11,996 nt of DNA from Methanosarcina sp. (GCA_013331265.1 DUGS01000086.1:8640-20635); one strand, 5' to 3'; shown: positions 1 through 6,529, counted from the stretch's first letter. Notes: generated by a model from the sequence alone, not told the origin. Program-made: numbers and translations.

Positions 1-25
1 ATTCAGCAGTTGTGTATTCAGCAGA

Positions 26-34
26 TCATATATT
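26..34 (+). promoter_or_regulatory. Candidate TATA box for hisS
   Basis: An A/T-only core (catatatt) lies about 70 bases before the hisS ATG, which would give a leader of roughly 40 bases. A second TATATA run at about 77-83 is too close to the ATG to act as the box for a leadered transcript. No BRE or start-site data are available, so this is a position-based guess. Confidence 0.35.
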
Positions 35-99
35 CATTACAAATTCTCTAATCTTCAGCAAAGTTCTCTAAATTTGATATATACCAGGTGCATTAAAAA

Positions 100-1335
100 A
101 TGACAGTTAACAGGCCAAGAGGGACCCGGGACTTTTTACCCGCAGATACTGCCCGTAGAAGGTACGTGGAAAACGTTATGCGAAATGTTGTCCGCAATTG
201 GGGCTACAGTGAAATCATTACGCCCACGTTTGAACATCTGGACCTTTTTACCCTTAAGTCCGGAGAAGGCATTATAGGGGAACTCTATAACTTCACGGAC
301 AAAGGAGGCAGGGATATGACCCTCAGGCCGGAACTCACAGCTCCAGTCATGCGGATGTATGTAAATGAACTTCAGCCTTTCCCCAAACCTTTGAAGTTGT
401 TCTACTTTGAAAACTGTTTCCGCTATGAACGCCCCCAGAAAGGCCGCTTCAGAGAATTCTGGCAGTTCGGGGTCGAACTTATAGGAAGCGGGAAATCCGA
501 TTCTGATGCCGAGGTTATTGCCCTTGCCGATGCCATGCTAAAAGCCGTGGGAGTCAAAGGAGACATGAAAATAGGAAACCTTGCAGTAATACGCACGCTC
601 CTGAAAGGGCTTGATCCCGAAATCGTAAGCAAGGTCATGCGGCTCGTAGACAAGAAAGAATATGCAGGCCTCGAAGCTCTGCTCGATGAGATCGGCGCAG
701 AAGACCAATTGAAATCAGATGTTTTCAGGCTTATTAAGCTGGAAGGCAAGTATATCCTCCCCAAGGTAAAGGAAATAGTCGGGAATATCCCCGAGCTTGT
801 AGGTTTTGAAAAGACCCTTAAAGTTCTCGATGCATATGGAGTTGATTACTCCCTTGATTTCGGAATTGCCCGCGGGCTCGATTATTATACCGGAATGGTT
901 TTTGAGGTCTATGCCGAGGGTCTTGGCGCCCAGAAGCAGGTCTGCGGCGGTGGCTCTTATCAGCTTATCCAGCTTTTCGGAGGTGGAGACGTGCCTTCAA
1001 CAGGTTTCGGCATCGGTTTTGACAGAATAATGGAGATCTGTCCTCTCGAATATCCGGCACCCAAAAACCTTGTACTTATCTCAAAGCCTGATACCCATCT
1101 CGAAGCCGTAAAAATTGCAGCCAAATTAAGAAAGTATCTGCCGGTCCATGTAGACCTTATGGAGCGCAATTTCAAAGCCCAGCTTTCCTATGCAAACACA
1201 ATCAATGCCGACTATGCAGTTATAGTCGGAGAAAAAGAGCTCGAGGCGGGCAAGTTGACTCTTAGAGATATGGTTTCAGGAGAACAGGAATTGTTGACGC
1301 AGGAAGAGATTATTGAAAAGGTTTCATCAAGCTGA
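100..1335 (+). CDS. hisS: Histidyl-tRNA synthetase (HisRS)
   Basis: Charges tRNA-His with histidine using ATP, in the cytoplasm; essential for translation. The 411-residue protein has the class IIa layout. Motif 1 lies around residues 40-50 (TPTFEHLDLF). Motif 2 spans about 101-128, with FRYERPQKGRFREFWQF supplying the ATP-binding arginine. The HisRS-specific histidine-binding signature RGLDYYTG is at 258-265. Motif 3 is at 303-310 (FGIGFDRI). The C-terminal anticodon-binding domain runs from about 325 to the end. Length fits the usual 410-430 residues. The ATG at 100 is preceded by an AGGTG Shine-Dalgarno at 86-90, nine bases away. The gene appears to be transcribed alone: a hairpin and T-tracts follow, and the next gene is about 500 bases downstream. 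No missing catalytic residue was seen, so the call is firm. Confidence 0.97.
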   Translation: MTVNRPRGTRDFLPADTARRRYVENVMRNVVRNWGYSEIITPTFEHLDLFTLKSGEGIIGELYNFTDKGGRDMTLRPELTAPVMRMYVNELQPFPKPLKLFYFENCFRYERPQKGRFREFWQFGVELIGSGKSDSDAEVIALADAMLKAVGVKGDMKIGNLAVIRTLLKGLDPEIVSKVMRLVDKKEYAGLEALLDEIGAEDQLKSDVFRLIKLEGKYILPKVKEIVGNIPELVGFEKTLKVLDAYGVDYSLDFGIARGLDYYTGMVFEVYAEGLGAQKQVCGGGSYQLIQLFGGGDVPSTGFGIGFDRIMEICPLEYPAPKNLVLISKPDTHLEAVKIAAKLRKYLPVHVDLMERNFKAQLSYANTINADYAVIVGEKELEAGKLTLRDMVSGEQELLTQEEIIEKVSSS

Positions 1336-1337
1336 AA

Positions 1338-1400
1338 GGTTAAAATCAAAGCTTTAATCCTTCTATACTATTTTTGTTTTAATTTCTTCTTTACTTTTTT
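1338..1400 (+). terminator. hisS transcription terminator (hairpin plus T-tracts)
   Basis: A weak hairpin at 1338-1360 (TTAAA/TTTAA extended by GG/CC around a one-base bulge, loop of 8) is followed by several T runs (1371-1375, 1394-1400). Poly-T tracts are the main termination signal in Euryarchaeota, so the T runs alone could suffice. Confidence 0.55.
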
Positions 1401-1419
1401 CTACATTTAATTTTTCGGG

Positions 1420-1463
1420 TCAGGAGTGAGTTCCTGAGAACTAGTGTCTAGGGAATTTAGTTC
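1420..1463. repeat. Two adjacent inverted repeats, possible RNA hairpins
   Basis: TCAGGA (1420-1425) and TCCTGA (1432-1437) are exact reverse complements around a 6-base loop. Immediately after, AGAACTA (1437-1443) and TAGTTCT (about 1457-1463) form a second 7-bp pair around a loop that itself contains CTAG twice. No T-tract follows on the + strand, so this is not an obvious terminator. It could be a small structured RNA element, a mobile-element scar, or chance. Confidence 0.35.
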
Positions 1464-1554
1464 TGAGTCCTTATAATTAAGAAAGGGACTACGGATGATG
1501 CATTGTCTAAGTATTAATGCCCAATAATTAAATTGCCATAACACTAGCAATTAA

Positions 1555-1689
1555 AACACAGGTTATAAAGAGGCAAGGAACGTTAAGGCTATAATTAGTT
1601 CCTCTGACCCTCTAAGCACAATTGATAGTATGGCATTCTTGTCTACTATGGAACCCGGATTGTTCGAAAGGCTATTCGGATGGATTTAA
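1555..1689 (+). pseudogene. Possible 3' remnant of a small gene
   Basis: From 1555 to the TAA at 1687-1689 there is an open stretch of 44 codons with protein-like composition, ending in MAFLSTMEPGLFERLFGWI. An internal ATG at 1630 would give 19 residues but has no Shine-Dalgarno. The same frame upstream is broken by TAA codons at 1552 and 1525, and an ATG pair sits at 1495-1500. This pattern fits the tail of a decayed gene, but a chance open frame cannot be excluded. The family is not recognised. Confidence 0.25.
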
Positions 1690-1715
1690 TGAAATATTTT
1701 TCCGGGTTTTTCATA
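1652..1715 (+). terminator. Inverted repeat AACCCGGA/TCCGGGTT with following T runs
   Basis: AACCCGGA at 1652-1659 pairs exactly with TCCGGGTT at 1701-1708, and G-T wobbles can extend the stem outward. The loop is 41 bases. The right arm runs straight into a T-rich stretch. It may terminate the transcript of the remnant reading frame, since the left arm lies inside that frame. The long loop lowers confidence. Confidence 0.35.
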
Positions 1716-1747
1716 TTTTTTATATATAGATAAAGTAATCTTTTTAT
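1714..1747 (+). promoter_or_regulatory. Candidate promoter of the pilin-like operon
   Basis: A TATA-like block (ttttttatatatagataa) lies about 105-120 bases before the GTG at 1834, and a second (tttttatagg) about 90 bases before it. Either would give a leader of 60-90 bases. Only A/T composition and position support this. Confidence 0.4.
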
Positions 1748-1833
1748 AGGCAAACACACTAATTTTTCTTAACTAAAATTCATAACTTTTCTCAGTATCT
1801 GGACTTCAGGGAGGGGAATTTACGGCTGGGAAG

Positions 1834-2328
1834 GTGCAGGTTTTAGCCTGTCAGATTGGAAATGAGGAATCTGCAGTATGCGGGTTACCCTTCAGGCTTA
1901 CGGTTACAGGGATACTTTTTGCTGCACTTGTGCTTATCTCTTCAGCCTCTATTTCCGGTTTTCTGGAAGGAGTAAAGGAACGGGAAACCCTGGATGAGGT
2001 TTCAAAACTAACAGCTGCTGCCGAACAGCTCTCCATACGCGGAGAAGGGAGTGAGTTTATCGTTGAGATAAACGTGCCTCAGGGAGCATCTGTGGTCTTC
2101 GGAGCACTGCAAGGTAAAGAGGGAAACTGGCCTGAGGATGCGGATAATTATGGTATTACTATTAAAGGAAAATCAAAATTTTATCCTGCTTTTGCTTCAT
2201 TTTCAAACCCTGAGCTTAACGGGCCCGTATCTCTTGGTCCGGGCAGGCATAGACTACTTCTCTCAACAAAGATTGACCAGGGACCAGGCAGGCTTTTTGT
2301 CCTGATCTCAGATACCGGAGCTGGCTAA
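1834..2328 (+). CDS. Pilin-like single-pass membrane protein (first gene of a four-gene cassette)
   Basis: A 164-residue protein of unrecognised exact family. Residues 1-20 are a short hydrophilic tail and 21-43 a single hydrophobic helix. The rest is a beta-rich, presumably extracytoplasmic domain. Just after the helix comes a charged, heptad-like segment (KERETLDEVSKLTAAAEQL, 48-66), as in pilin-like proteins where the helix continues out of the membrane. No clear archaeal class III prepilin site (K/R-G before the helix) is visible. The start is GTG: no ATG exists in frame before it, and a stop lies at 1783-1785. The G-rich purine tract at 1809-1816 is farther away (about 18 bases) than usual, so the start is uncertain. 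It opens an operon; the next gene begins 5 bases after its stop. By analogy with the small pilin-like genes of haloarchaeal pil loci it may be a minor pilin or pilus-associated subunit (inference). Confidence 0.6.
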   Translation: MQVLACQIGNEESAVCGLPFRLTVTGILFAALVLISSASISGFLEGVKERETLDEVSKLTAAAEQLSIRGEGSEFIVEINVPQGASVVFGALQGKEGNWPEDADNYGITIKGKSKFYPAFASFSNPELNGPVSLGPGRHRLLLSTKIDQGPGRLFVLISDTGAG

Positions 2329-2333
2329 AGGAC

Positions 2334-2975
2334 ATGAATTCAGGAATGAAGTCAGAAAAGACCTGTACGGTAAAGGAGATTTCAGCAGACGAGTCTGCAT
2401 GGGCTGACTTTTTGATATCAAAAGCTGCACTTGTCTTAGCCAGTGTAGTCCTTTTTGCAGCCCTTTTTCAACTGGCTGCCGGTTTTAAAGATCTTGAGGC
2501 ACAGGAAGAGCTGGATTTTCTTGCCAGGGATTTCAAAGCCGCAGTAGATAAGGCCGGAGCAGGGAACTTTCCCGGGGAAACTCAGGAAATCTCTTATCGT
2601 TTTGATGAAAATGAAGTCTTTTTAACCTCTCAGTTTGGGGATGATATAGAGGTTTACGTGTCAGGAGAATATGTCCATTTGAAGGCTGAATCAGGTGGAG
2701 AAAGTTTCAGTGCTGTAAGACCCTTTACCTTCAGGGTACTGCCTTTCAATGAGTCGGAACTCAGGGGAAAACTGTACACAAGGTTCGGAAACGATGGCAG
2801 CGAAGGATCTCCACTTTCAGCTGATTTTCAGGAAATTCAAGAATTTCTGAGGATTTCCGGAACCAAAGAGGCTCTTTTAAGCGCAGATGAAGACATTTCC
2901 ATAAAAAAAGAATTTGTTTATGTAAGAGGCAGTGAGGGGGTTTCTGCTTTTGAGTATGTCCTCGTTTATCAATAA
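2334..2975 (+). CDS. Pilin-like single-pass membrane protein (second gene of the cassette)
   Basis: A 213-residue protein with the same plan as its neighbours: a hydrophilic N-terminal tail of about 27 residues ending in DESAWADFLISK, one hydrophobic helix at about 28-50, then an amphipathic segment (KDLEAQEELDFLARDFKAAVDKA) and a soluble domain of about 140 residues. No enzyme motif is visible. The ATG at 2334 follows the previous stop by 5 bases, with AAAGGA directly before it, so translation is probably coupled to the upstream gene. An alternative ATG four codons in (2346) has no better ribosome site. Its 3' end overlaps the third gene by 20 bases. The exact family is not recognised. The call as an assembled surface-structure subunit rests on helix position and operon context. 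Confidence 0.6.
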   Translation: MNSGMKSEKTCTVKEISADESAWADFLISKAALVLASVVLFAALFQLAAGFKDLEAQEELDFLARDFKAAVDKAGAGNFPGETQEISYRFDENEVFLTSQFGDDIEVYVSGEYVHLKAESGGESFSAVRPFTFRVLPFNESELRGKLYTRFGNDGSEGSPLSADFQEIQEFLRISGTKEALLSADEDISIKKEFVYVRGSEGVSAFEYVLVYQ

Positions 2976-3519
2976 CTGGCTGGAATCTGTGAGAAATTTT
3001 GTAAAAAAACCTGACGATTCAATTCTGCAGGATGAGAGAGGAGTTCTTGAACCTCATTCCGATCTTGTTGCCACTGCTCTTGCTGTTATAGGTTTCGTGG
3101 TACTTGCATTTCTTCTTTCAAGGGCATATACGGGATATGAAGACCGCTCCTTTGCTCTTGAGAATTATGAAAGTGCTTCCCTTCTTGCAGCAACCGTAGC
3201 AGAAGCAAATGTCCTGAAAGCCGAAAACCCGGGCGCGCTTTCTGCATCAGCACTTGATAGGCTTTCGGGTACCGAAGGATATGATGAAAGAAAGGAGTTT
3301 TTTGCCACATTTTCAGGAAATTATCCGTTCCTGGTTGAAGTCCGGACCGACGACGGGCAATGGCAATGGGTCATAAGGCCTGAAATGGTCGAATCCGGCT
3401 ACCTTATGGGAAAACAGGAGAAAGTTGCGGCTTCAGTGCCTGTAGTAATCGAATTAAGTTCAGCAGAAACGATTCCGGGGGCCCTCACTGTAGTACTTTA
3501 TAACACTCCCTGGATGTAA
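2956..3519 (+). CDS. Pilin-like single-pass membrane protein (third gene of the cassette)
   Basis: A protein of 187 residues if it starts at the ATG at 2956. A hydrophilic tail of 28 residues ends in DERG, which is the best candidate in the cassette for a class III prepilin peptidase site (R28-G29 followed by VLEPHSDLVATALAVIGFV). A hydrophobic helix at about 38-55 follows, then an extracytoplasmic domain containing a Trp/Gln-rich patch (DDGQWQWVIRP). A GTG at 2932 would add eight mostly hydrophobic residues (MRGFLLLS), but its AGAGG lies only two bases away. The ATG is preferred because it keeps the polar tail seen in the sister proteins. Either start lies inside the upstream gene, which implies translational coupling. 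Function is inferred as pilin-like from layout only. Confidence 0.6.
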   Translation: MSSFINNWLESVRNFVKKPDDSILQDERGVLEPHSDLVATALAVIGFVVLAFLLSRAYTGYEDRSFALENYESASLLAATVAEANVLKAENPGALSASALDRLSGTEGYDERKEFFATFSGNYPFLVEVRTDDGQWQWVIRPEMVESGYLMGKQEKVAASVPVVIELSSAETIPGALTVVLYNTPWM

Positions 3520-3605
3520 TGCCGTACCAGGATGGAGTATCATCAAAGGCAGAAATTAACGATCCCTTACAGGAAATCTGATTCAGGAAAGAAACAGGTG
3601 AATAA

Positions 3606-4865
3606 GTGAAACAGGTGAAATCCTTGAGAAATTCTCAAAACTCTGGAGAGGTGCAAAAAGTAAATAGTGAAAAAGTAAAGATCGGGGCCATTAGAGAATC
3701 GTCAGGTTACTCTACAGTTTTTGATGCCCTTTTTTTGCTTGTGTTAATTTCACTTTCCGGAATTATTCTTATGCCCTCCCTTCAGGCTGATGAACAATAT
3801 ACTGTAGCCGGATATGTGACTTCTTCAGAACTGGATACCTATCTTCTTGAATCGCTTCTTTCCTGCAGGCTAGAAGATTTCGAATATGAAATCTCGCCTC
3901 TTTCAGCGGTTAACGTTTCAGTCCCGGAAAACTCAATTGTGGGAAGTCCTGTTCATACCCTTTTCGGAAAGGAGCAGAAGCACAGGACTTTTGCTGACCT
4001 GACAGCCGAATATCTGGCTATTTCCCTCAGGTTGCAAGGAAACGGCTCTTCTTTTTCCCTCAACCCGCTGGCTGAGGACTATTCCGATCAGGCTTCCGAA
4101 ACCATAATTGCTTATCTGGACAGAAAGGCAGCAGGGAGGTTTTCTTATCGATTTGAAGCTTACTGGCATCCTTTAGAAGCTTTCCCCATGGGAAGCGAAC
4201 TTGTAATCGGAGAAGAACCGCCTGTGGATGCTATCCGGCAGAGTACAAAACTTTCCATGCCTCTTTATGCGGGTGCACCTTCCAGGGATTCCCTACTTGC
4301 CTGCGTAAATGATTCAATTCTTGAAGCTTCCCTTAACGCTTCTGACGAAGAGGCTTCAACAGCACTTTTCCGGGCTTTTAATGCTTCACTTGATGCTGCA
4401 GCCCTTGAAGGGGCGGAGATGGCGGTTAAGCTGCTTCTCCCCTCGGATTATTCGGGATCGGTTTTCGGAGAGGACGTAGATGAGTCTTTTGAGACCCTTC
4501 TCTATGGGGTTTCTGGAAATGCGGGGGAGGAAAATTCCTTCTCAACAGAAGATGAATTTAATGCTTATCTCTCGGGCCTGCTTGAAACAGGGTTTGCACT
4601 CAATTCCGGTAGTTCTTCTGAAAACGTATCCACTGCAGATCTCTCTCGACTTGAATTCATGCTTGTGAATCATATCAGGGCAGATATCCGGGCAGAACTT
4701 GAAGCTGAATTTTCAGGTGAAATCAACGAAACTGTTTATGCCATAGTTGAGTCTGAAGACCTCTCCGAGGCCCGGGCTCTAAGGGATTCCGAGATAGAGG
4801 ATATTTACCGCCAGATAAACCCAGGAGGGGCAAGAGTAGTCCTCTATCTCTGGAAACAGTTTTAA
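3606..4865 (+). CDS. Large pilin-like membrane-anchored protein (fourth gene of the cassette)
   Basis: A 419-residue protein, much larger than the other three. Residues 1-35 are polar and basic. The segment YSTVFDALFLLVLISLSGIILM (about 35-56) is the only hydrophobic helix, and its STVFDALFLL opening recalls the small pilin-like proteins of haloarchaeal pil loci and the TadE style of minor pilin. The remaining 360 residues are acidic, Ser/Ala/Glu-rich and extracytoplasmic. They carry several N-glycosylation sequons (NVS, NGS, NDS, NAS, NET) and end in a conserved-looking hydrophobic/aromatic tail (GARVVLYLWKQF). The GTG start at 3606 has AGGTGA at 3596-3601, about four bases before it. The gene lies 86 bases after the third gene with no terminator in between, so it is probably in the same operon. 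It may be a tip or structural subunit (inference). No catalytic motif was found. Confidence 0.6.
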   Translation: MKQVKSLRNSQNSGEVQKVNSEKVKIGAIRESSGYSTVFDALFLLVLISLSGIILMPSLQADEQYTVAGYVTSSELDTYLLESLLSCRLEDFEYEISPLSAVNVSVPENSIVGSPVHTLFGKEQKHRTFADLTAEYLAISLRLQGNGSSFSLNPLAEDYSDQASETIIAYLDRKAAGRFSYRFEAYWHPLEAFPMGSELVIGEEPPVDAIRQSTKLSMPLYAGAPSRDSLLACVNDSILEASLNASDEEASTALFRAFNASLDAAALEGAEMAVKLLLPSDYSGSVFGEDVDESFETLLYGVSGNAGEENSFSTEDEFNAYLSGLLETGFALNSGSSSENVSTADLSRLEFMLVNHIRADIRAELEAEFSGEINETVYAIVESEDLSEARALRDSEIEDIYRQINPGGARVVLYLWKQF

Positions 4866-4892
4866 TTCGATCAGATCCAGAATTCCGACACA

Positions 4893-4908
4893 AAGTATAT
4901 ATTATATG
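4893..4908 (+). promoter_or_regulatory. Candidate rpsO promoter (TATA box)
   Basis: The A/T run aagtatatattatatg starts 28 bases after the stop of the fourth pilin-like gene. If it is used, rpsO would have a leader of about 175 bases. A weaker alternative (ttataatc, 5026-5033) would give a leader of about 50 bases. Confidence 0.5.
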
Positions 4909-4952
4909 GTGCGCTCTCTAGTCATGTTTTTACCGAAAAACTCAAGCTTTTA

Positions 4953-5035
4953 CAGGAATCCCTGAAAAGCCACGCAGCAGTTTGCTGTGGCGGATTAAAA
5001 ATCTCCCGATCGATGTGTTGGTCCGTTATAATCGG
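4953..5035 (+). promoter_or_regulatory. Potentially structured leader upstream of rpsO
   Basis: Three helices can be drawn. CAGG/CCTG lies at 4953-4964. GCCA-CAGC pairs with GCTG-TGGC at 4969-4991, with a 2-base bulge and a 5-base loop. CCGAT (5006-5010) pairs with ATCGG (5031-5035). Ribosomal protein genes are often autoregulated through leader structures, and bacterial S15 is a known case. Whether this archaeal leader does the same is inference from drawable stems only. Confidence 0.35.
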
Positions 5036-5102
5036 TAAAGATATAACTTCAGCCCGAAAAATTTCTTCAGGGCATCGATCAATTGATATCAGGAGAGTTA
5101 TT

Positions 5103-5561
5103 ATGGCAAAAATGCACACCAAAAGAAAAGGCAAATCATCTTCCACCAGGCCTATCAGAACCGAGCCGCCTGAGTGGTGCAAGATTGGAGCAGACGAAGT
5201 CACCACAATTACAGTTGACCTCTGGAAACAGGGCGTCTCAACATCCGAAATCGGAATGATCTTAAGAGACCGCTATGGAGTCCCTGATGCCAAGCTCGTC
5301 ACAGGTAAGAAGATCACAACAATTCTCAAGGAGAACAACGTTGCTCCTAACATTCCCGAAGACCTTACAAACCTCATTGTAAAGGCTCTGGGACTGAGAA
5401 AGCACCTTTCTTCCAACAAGAAAGATGTCCACAACAAGCGTGCCCTCGACCTGACTGAATCCAAAATCAGAAGGCTTGTTAAGTACTACAAGCAGGAAAA
5501 GGTACTTCCGAGGGACTGGTTCTATAAGCCTGAAACCGCAGAAATGATGATTACCAGATAA
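5103..5561 (+). CDS. rpsO: 30S ribosomal protein S15 (uS15)
   Basis: A component of the small ribosomal subunit that binds the central domain of 16S rRNA. The 152-residue protein has the archaeal/eukaryotic form: an N-terminal extension (MAKMHTKRKGKSSSTRP, then PPEWCKIGADEV) and the core helical domain. Diagnostic stretches are GVSTSEIGMILRDRYGVPDAKLVTGKKI (residues 45-72), GLRKHLSSNKKDVHNKRALDLTESKIRRLVKYYK (about 97-130) and the LPRDWFYKPE tail. The ATG at 5103 was chosen because family members begin MAKMHT and because an AGGAG lies eight bases upstream. An in-frame ATG at 5013 would add 30 residues absent from the family. The gene appears monocistronic: its own promoter candidate lies before it and two strong hairpin terminators follow. 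It converges with the ABC importer operon on the other strand. Confidence 0.97.
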   Translation: MAKMHTKRKGKSSSTRPIRTEPPEWCKIGADEVTTITVDLWKQGVSTSEIGMILRDRYGVPDAKLVTGKKITTILKENNVAPNIPEDLTNLIVKALGLRKHLSSNKKDVHNKRALDLTESKIRRLVKYYKQEKVLPRDWFYKPETAEMMITR

Positions 5562-5567
5562 ACCTGG

Positions 5568-5592
5568 AAATTCCCCTTTCAGGGGATTTTTT
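5568..5592 (+). terminator. First rpsO terminator hairpin
   Basis: CCCCT (5573-5577) pairs with AGGGG (5581-5585) around a TTC loop, extended by AAAT/ATTT with one bulged T, and is followed by six T (5587-5592). It begins seven bases after the rpsO stop. Confidence 0.8.
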
Positions 5593-5595
5593 CAC

Positions 5596-5642
5596 TTAAG
5601 GATTGAGTTTGCCTTTTTGGCAAACATCCTTAAACTTTTTTT
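5596..5642 (+). terminator. Second, stronger hairpin terminator
   Basis: TTAAGGAT (5596-5603) pairs with ATCCTTAA (5626-5633) and GTTTGCC (5607-5613) with GGCAAAC (5619-5625). That makes 15 base pairs interrupted only by a 3-base bulge (5604-5606), with a five-T loop, followed by seven T (5636-5642). It backs up the first terminator of rpsO. As a near-symmetric stem it may also block transcripts arriving from the convergent ABC operon. Confidence 0.8.
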
Positions 5643-5731
5643 AAAACTTAACTTCTTCAATTAAATATAACCTGATCACATGTGTACTGCTTTTAGTTAT
5701 ACTGCTTTTTCTTTACTGTATCATCACTGAA

Positions 5732-6529
5732 TCATGATTTGCTTTCAACATAGCTTGTATTGCAGTCCCATACAGGACTTCCAGGGACCACGCATCGCAT
5801 ACCTGAAATTTCCCCTATGATAACTGGCAGGCCGTATACCTCTTCAATTACTTGAGGAGTAATTACTTCCACTCCACCATGGGCGTGAACCTTCCCGCCT
5901 TTAAGAAGGATAAACCGGTCTGCATATCTGAAAGCCTGGTTCAGGTCATGCATAGTCATTACAGCCGCAATCTTATGCTCAAGTACGATCTGCCTGATTA
6001 TGGCAAGGATTTCTACCTGGTTTCTCAGGTCAAGGCTGCTTGTAGGCTCGTCAAGGAGGAGGACTTTTGGCTCCTGGACAAGGGCACGCGCTATTGCTAC
6101 TTTCTGAAGTTCGCCTCCGCTCATCTCATCTATGTATGTCAGGCGCATGTGTTCCATCGAGAGCAACCTGAAGACCGAATCTACTACCTTTAAGTCCTTT
6201 TCTGTCACGTCCCATTTTATATGGGGCCGCCGCCCCAGCAGGACTGCATCAAAAGCAGTCAGCCTTCCCGTCTCCACACGCTGAGGGACATAGCCTATCC
6301 GGCGCGCAATCTCCATAGTCCCGAGGTCAAACAAATTTTTTCCTTCGATATGGACTGCTCCTCTTTTCGGGTGCAGAATCCTGTTAAGGCATTTCAACAG
6401 GGTAGTCTTGCCAACTCCGTTTGGGCCAAGAATTGCGACAACTTCTCCTTCATCGATTGAAAAGGCGATTTCATGCAGTATTTTACGGTTACGATACAAA
6501 AATTGGAGTTCTTCTACAGATAGAATCAT
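5732..6529 (-). CDS. ABC transporter ATP-binding protein, iron chelate/cobalamin/molybdate class
   Basis: The ATPase that drives a FecCD/BtuCD-type importer from the cytoplasmic face of the membrane. In its 265 residues all nucleotide-binding motifs are intact: Walker A GPNGVGKT at 35-42, Q-loop glutamine at 83 (YVPQR), signature MSGGELQ at 136-142, Walker B VLLLDEP at 156-162 with catalytic Glu161, D-loop SLD at 165-167 and H-loop His194 (TMHDLNQAF). The segment TAFDAVLLGRRPH before the signature is typical of the siderophore/B12 group. The ATG overlaps the permease stop by four bases (ATGA). A G-rich ribosome site inside the permease end lies about eight bases upstream, so translation is coupled. 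It is the last gene of the operon. The substrate cannot be read from this subunit; similar ATPases serve Fe-chelates, haem, corrinoids and molybdate/tungstate. Confidence 0.93.
   Translation of the reverse strand: MILSVEELQFLYRNRKILHEIAFSIDEGEVVAILGPNGVGKTTLLKCLNRILHPKRGAVHIEGKNLFDLGTMEIARRIGYVPQRVETGRLTAFDAVLLGRRPHIKWDVTEKDLKVVDSVFRLLSMEHMRLTYIDEMSGGELQKVAIARALVQEPKVLLLDEPTSSLDLRNQVEILAIIRQIVLEHKIAAVMTMHDLNQAFRYADRFILLKGGKVHAHGGVEVITPQVIEEVYGLPVIIGEISGMRCVVPGSPVWDCNTSYVESKS

Larger units (their letters stand above)
1336..1833. other. 498-base spacer between hisS and the pilin-like operon
   Basis: No complete gene is recognisable. In order it holds the hisS terminator, a pair of small inverted repeats at 1420-1463, an interrupted reading frame from 1495 to 1689, an 8-bp inverted repeat at 1652-1708 followed by T runs, and an A/T-rich promoter-like block at about 1716-1747. 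The middle section is less A/T-extreme than the flanks, which is why a gene remnant is considered. Confidence 0.6.

Noticed and set aside
423..764. Open frame on the minus strand within hisS
   Set aside because: A shadow of the codon bias of hisS, Ser/Arg-rich with no ribosome site.
1494..1610. Possible C/D box guide RNA (ATGATGC near 1495)
   Set aside because: The C box has a mismatch and the nearest CTGA is over 100 bases away, too far for an archaeal C/D sRNA.
4924..4965. A 13-codon reading frame (ATG at 4924) in the rpsO leader as a possible leader peptide
   Set aside because: No Shine-Dalgarno and no recognisable codon pattern; short frames like this arise by chance.
5013..5102. In-frame 30-residue N-terminal extension of the S15 reading frame
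   Set aside because: Archaeal uS15 proteins begin at MAKMHT, and a good AGGAG lies just before that ATG; the upstream part has no ribosome site and looks like leader RNA.
5685..5709. TACTGCTTTT repeated twice downstream of the ABC operon
   Set aside because: Two 10-base copies in an A/T-rich convergent spacer are too little to claim an element; possibly part of a weak 3' end signal.
5852..6193. Open frame on the + strand opposite the ABC ATPase gene
   Set aside because: It is the antisense of a gene with intact ATPase motifs and has no family features of its own.
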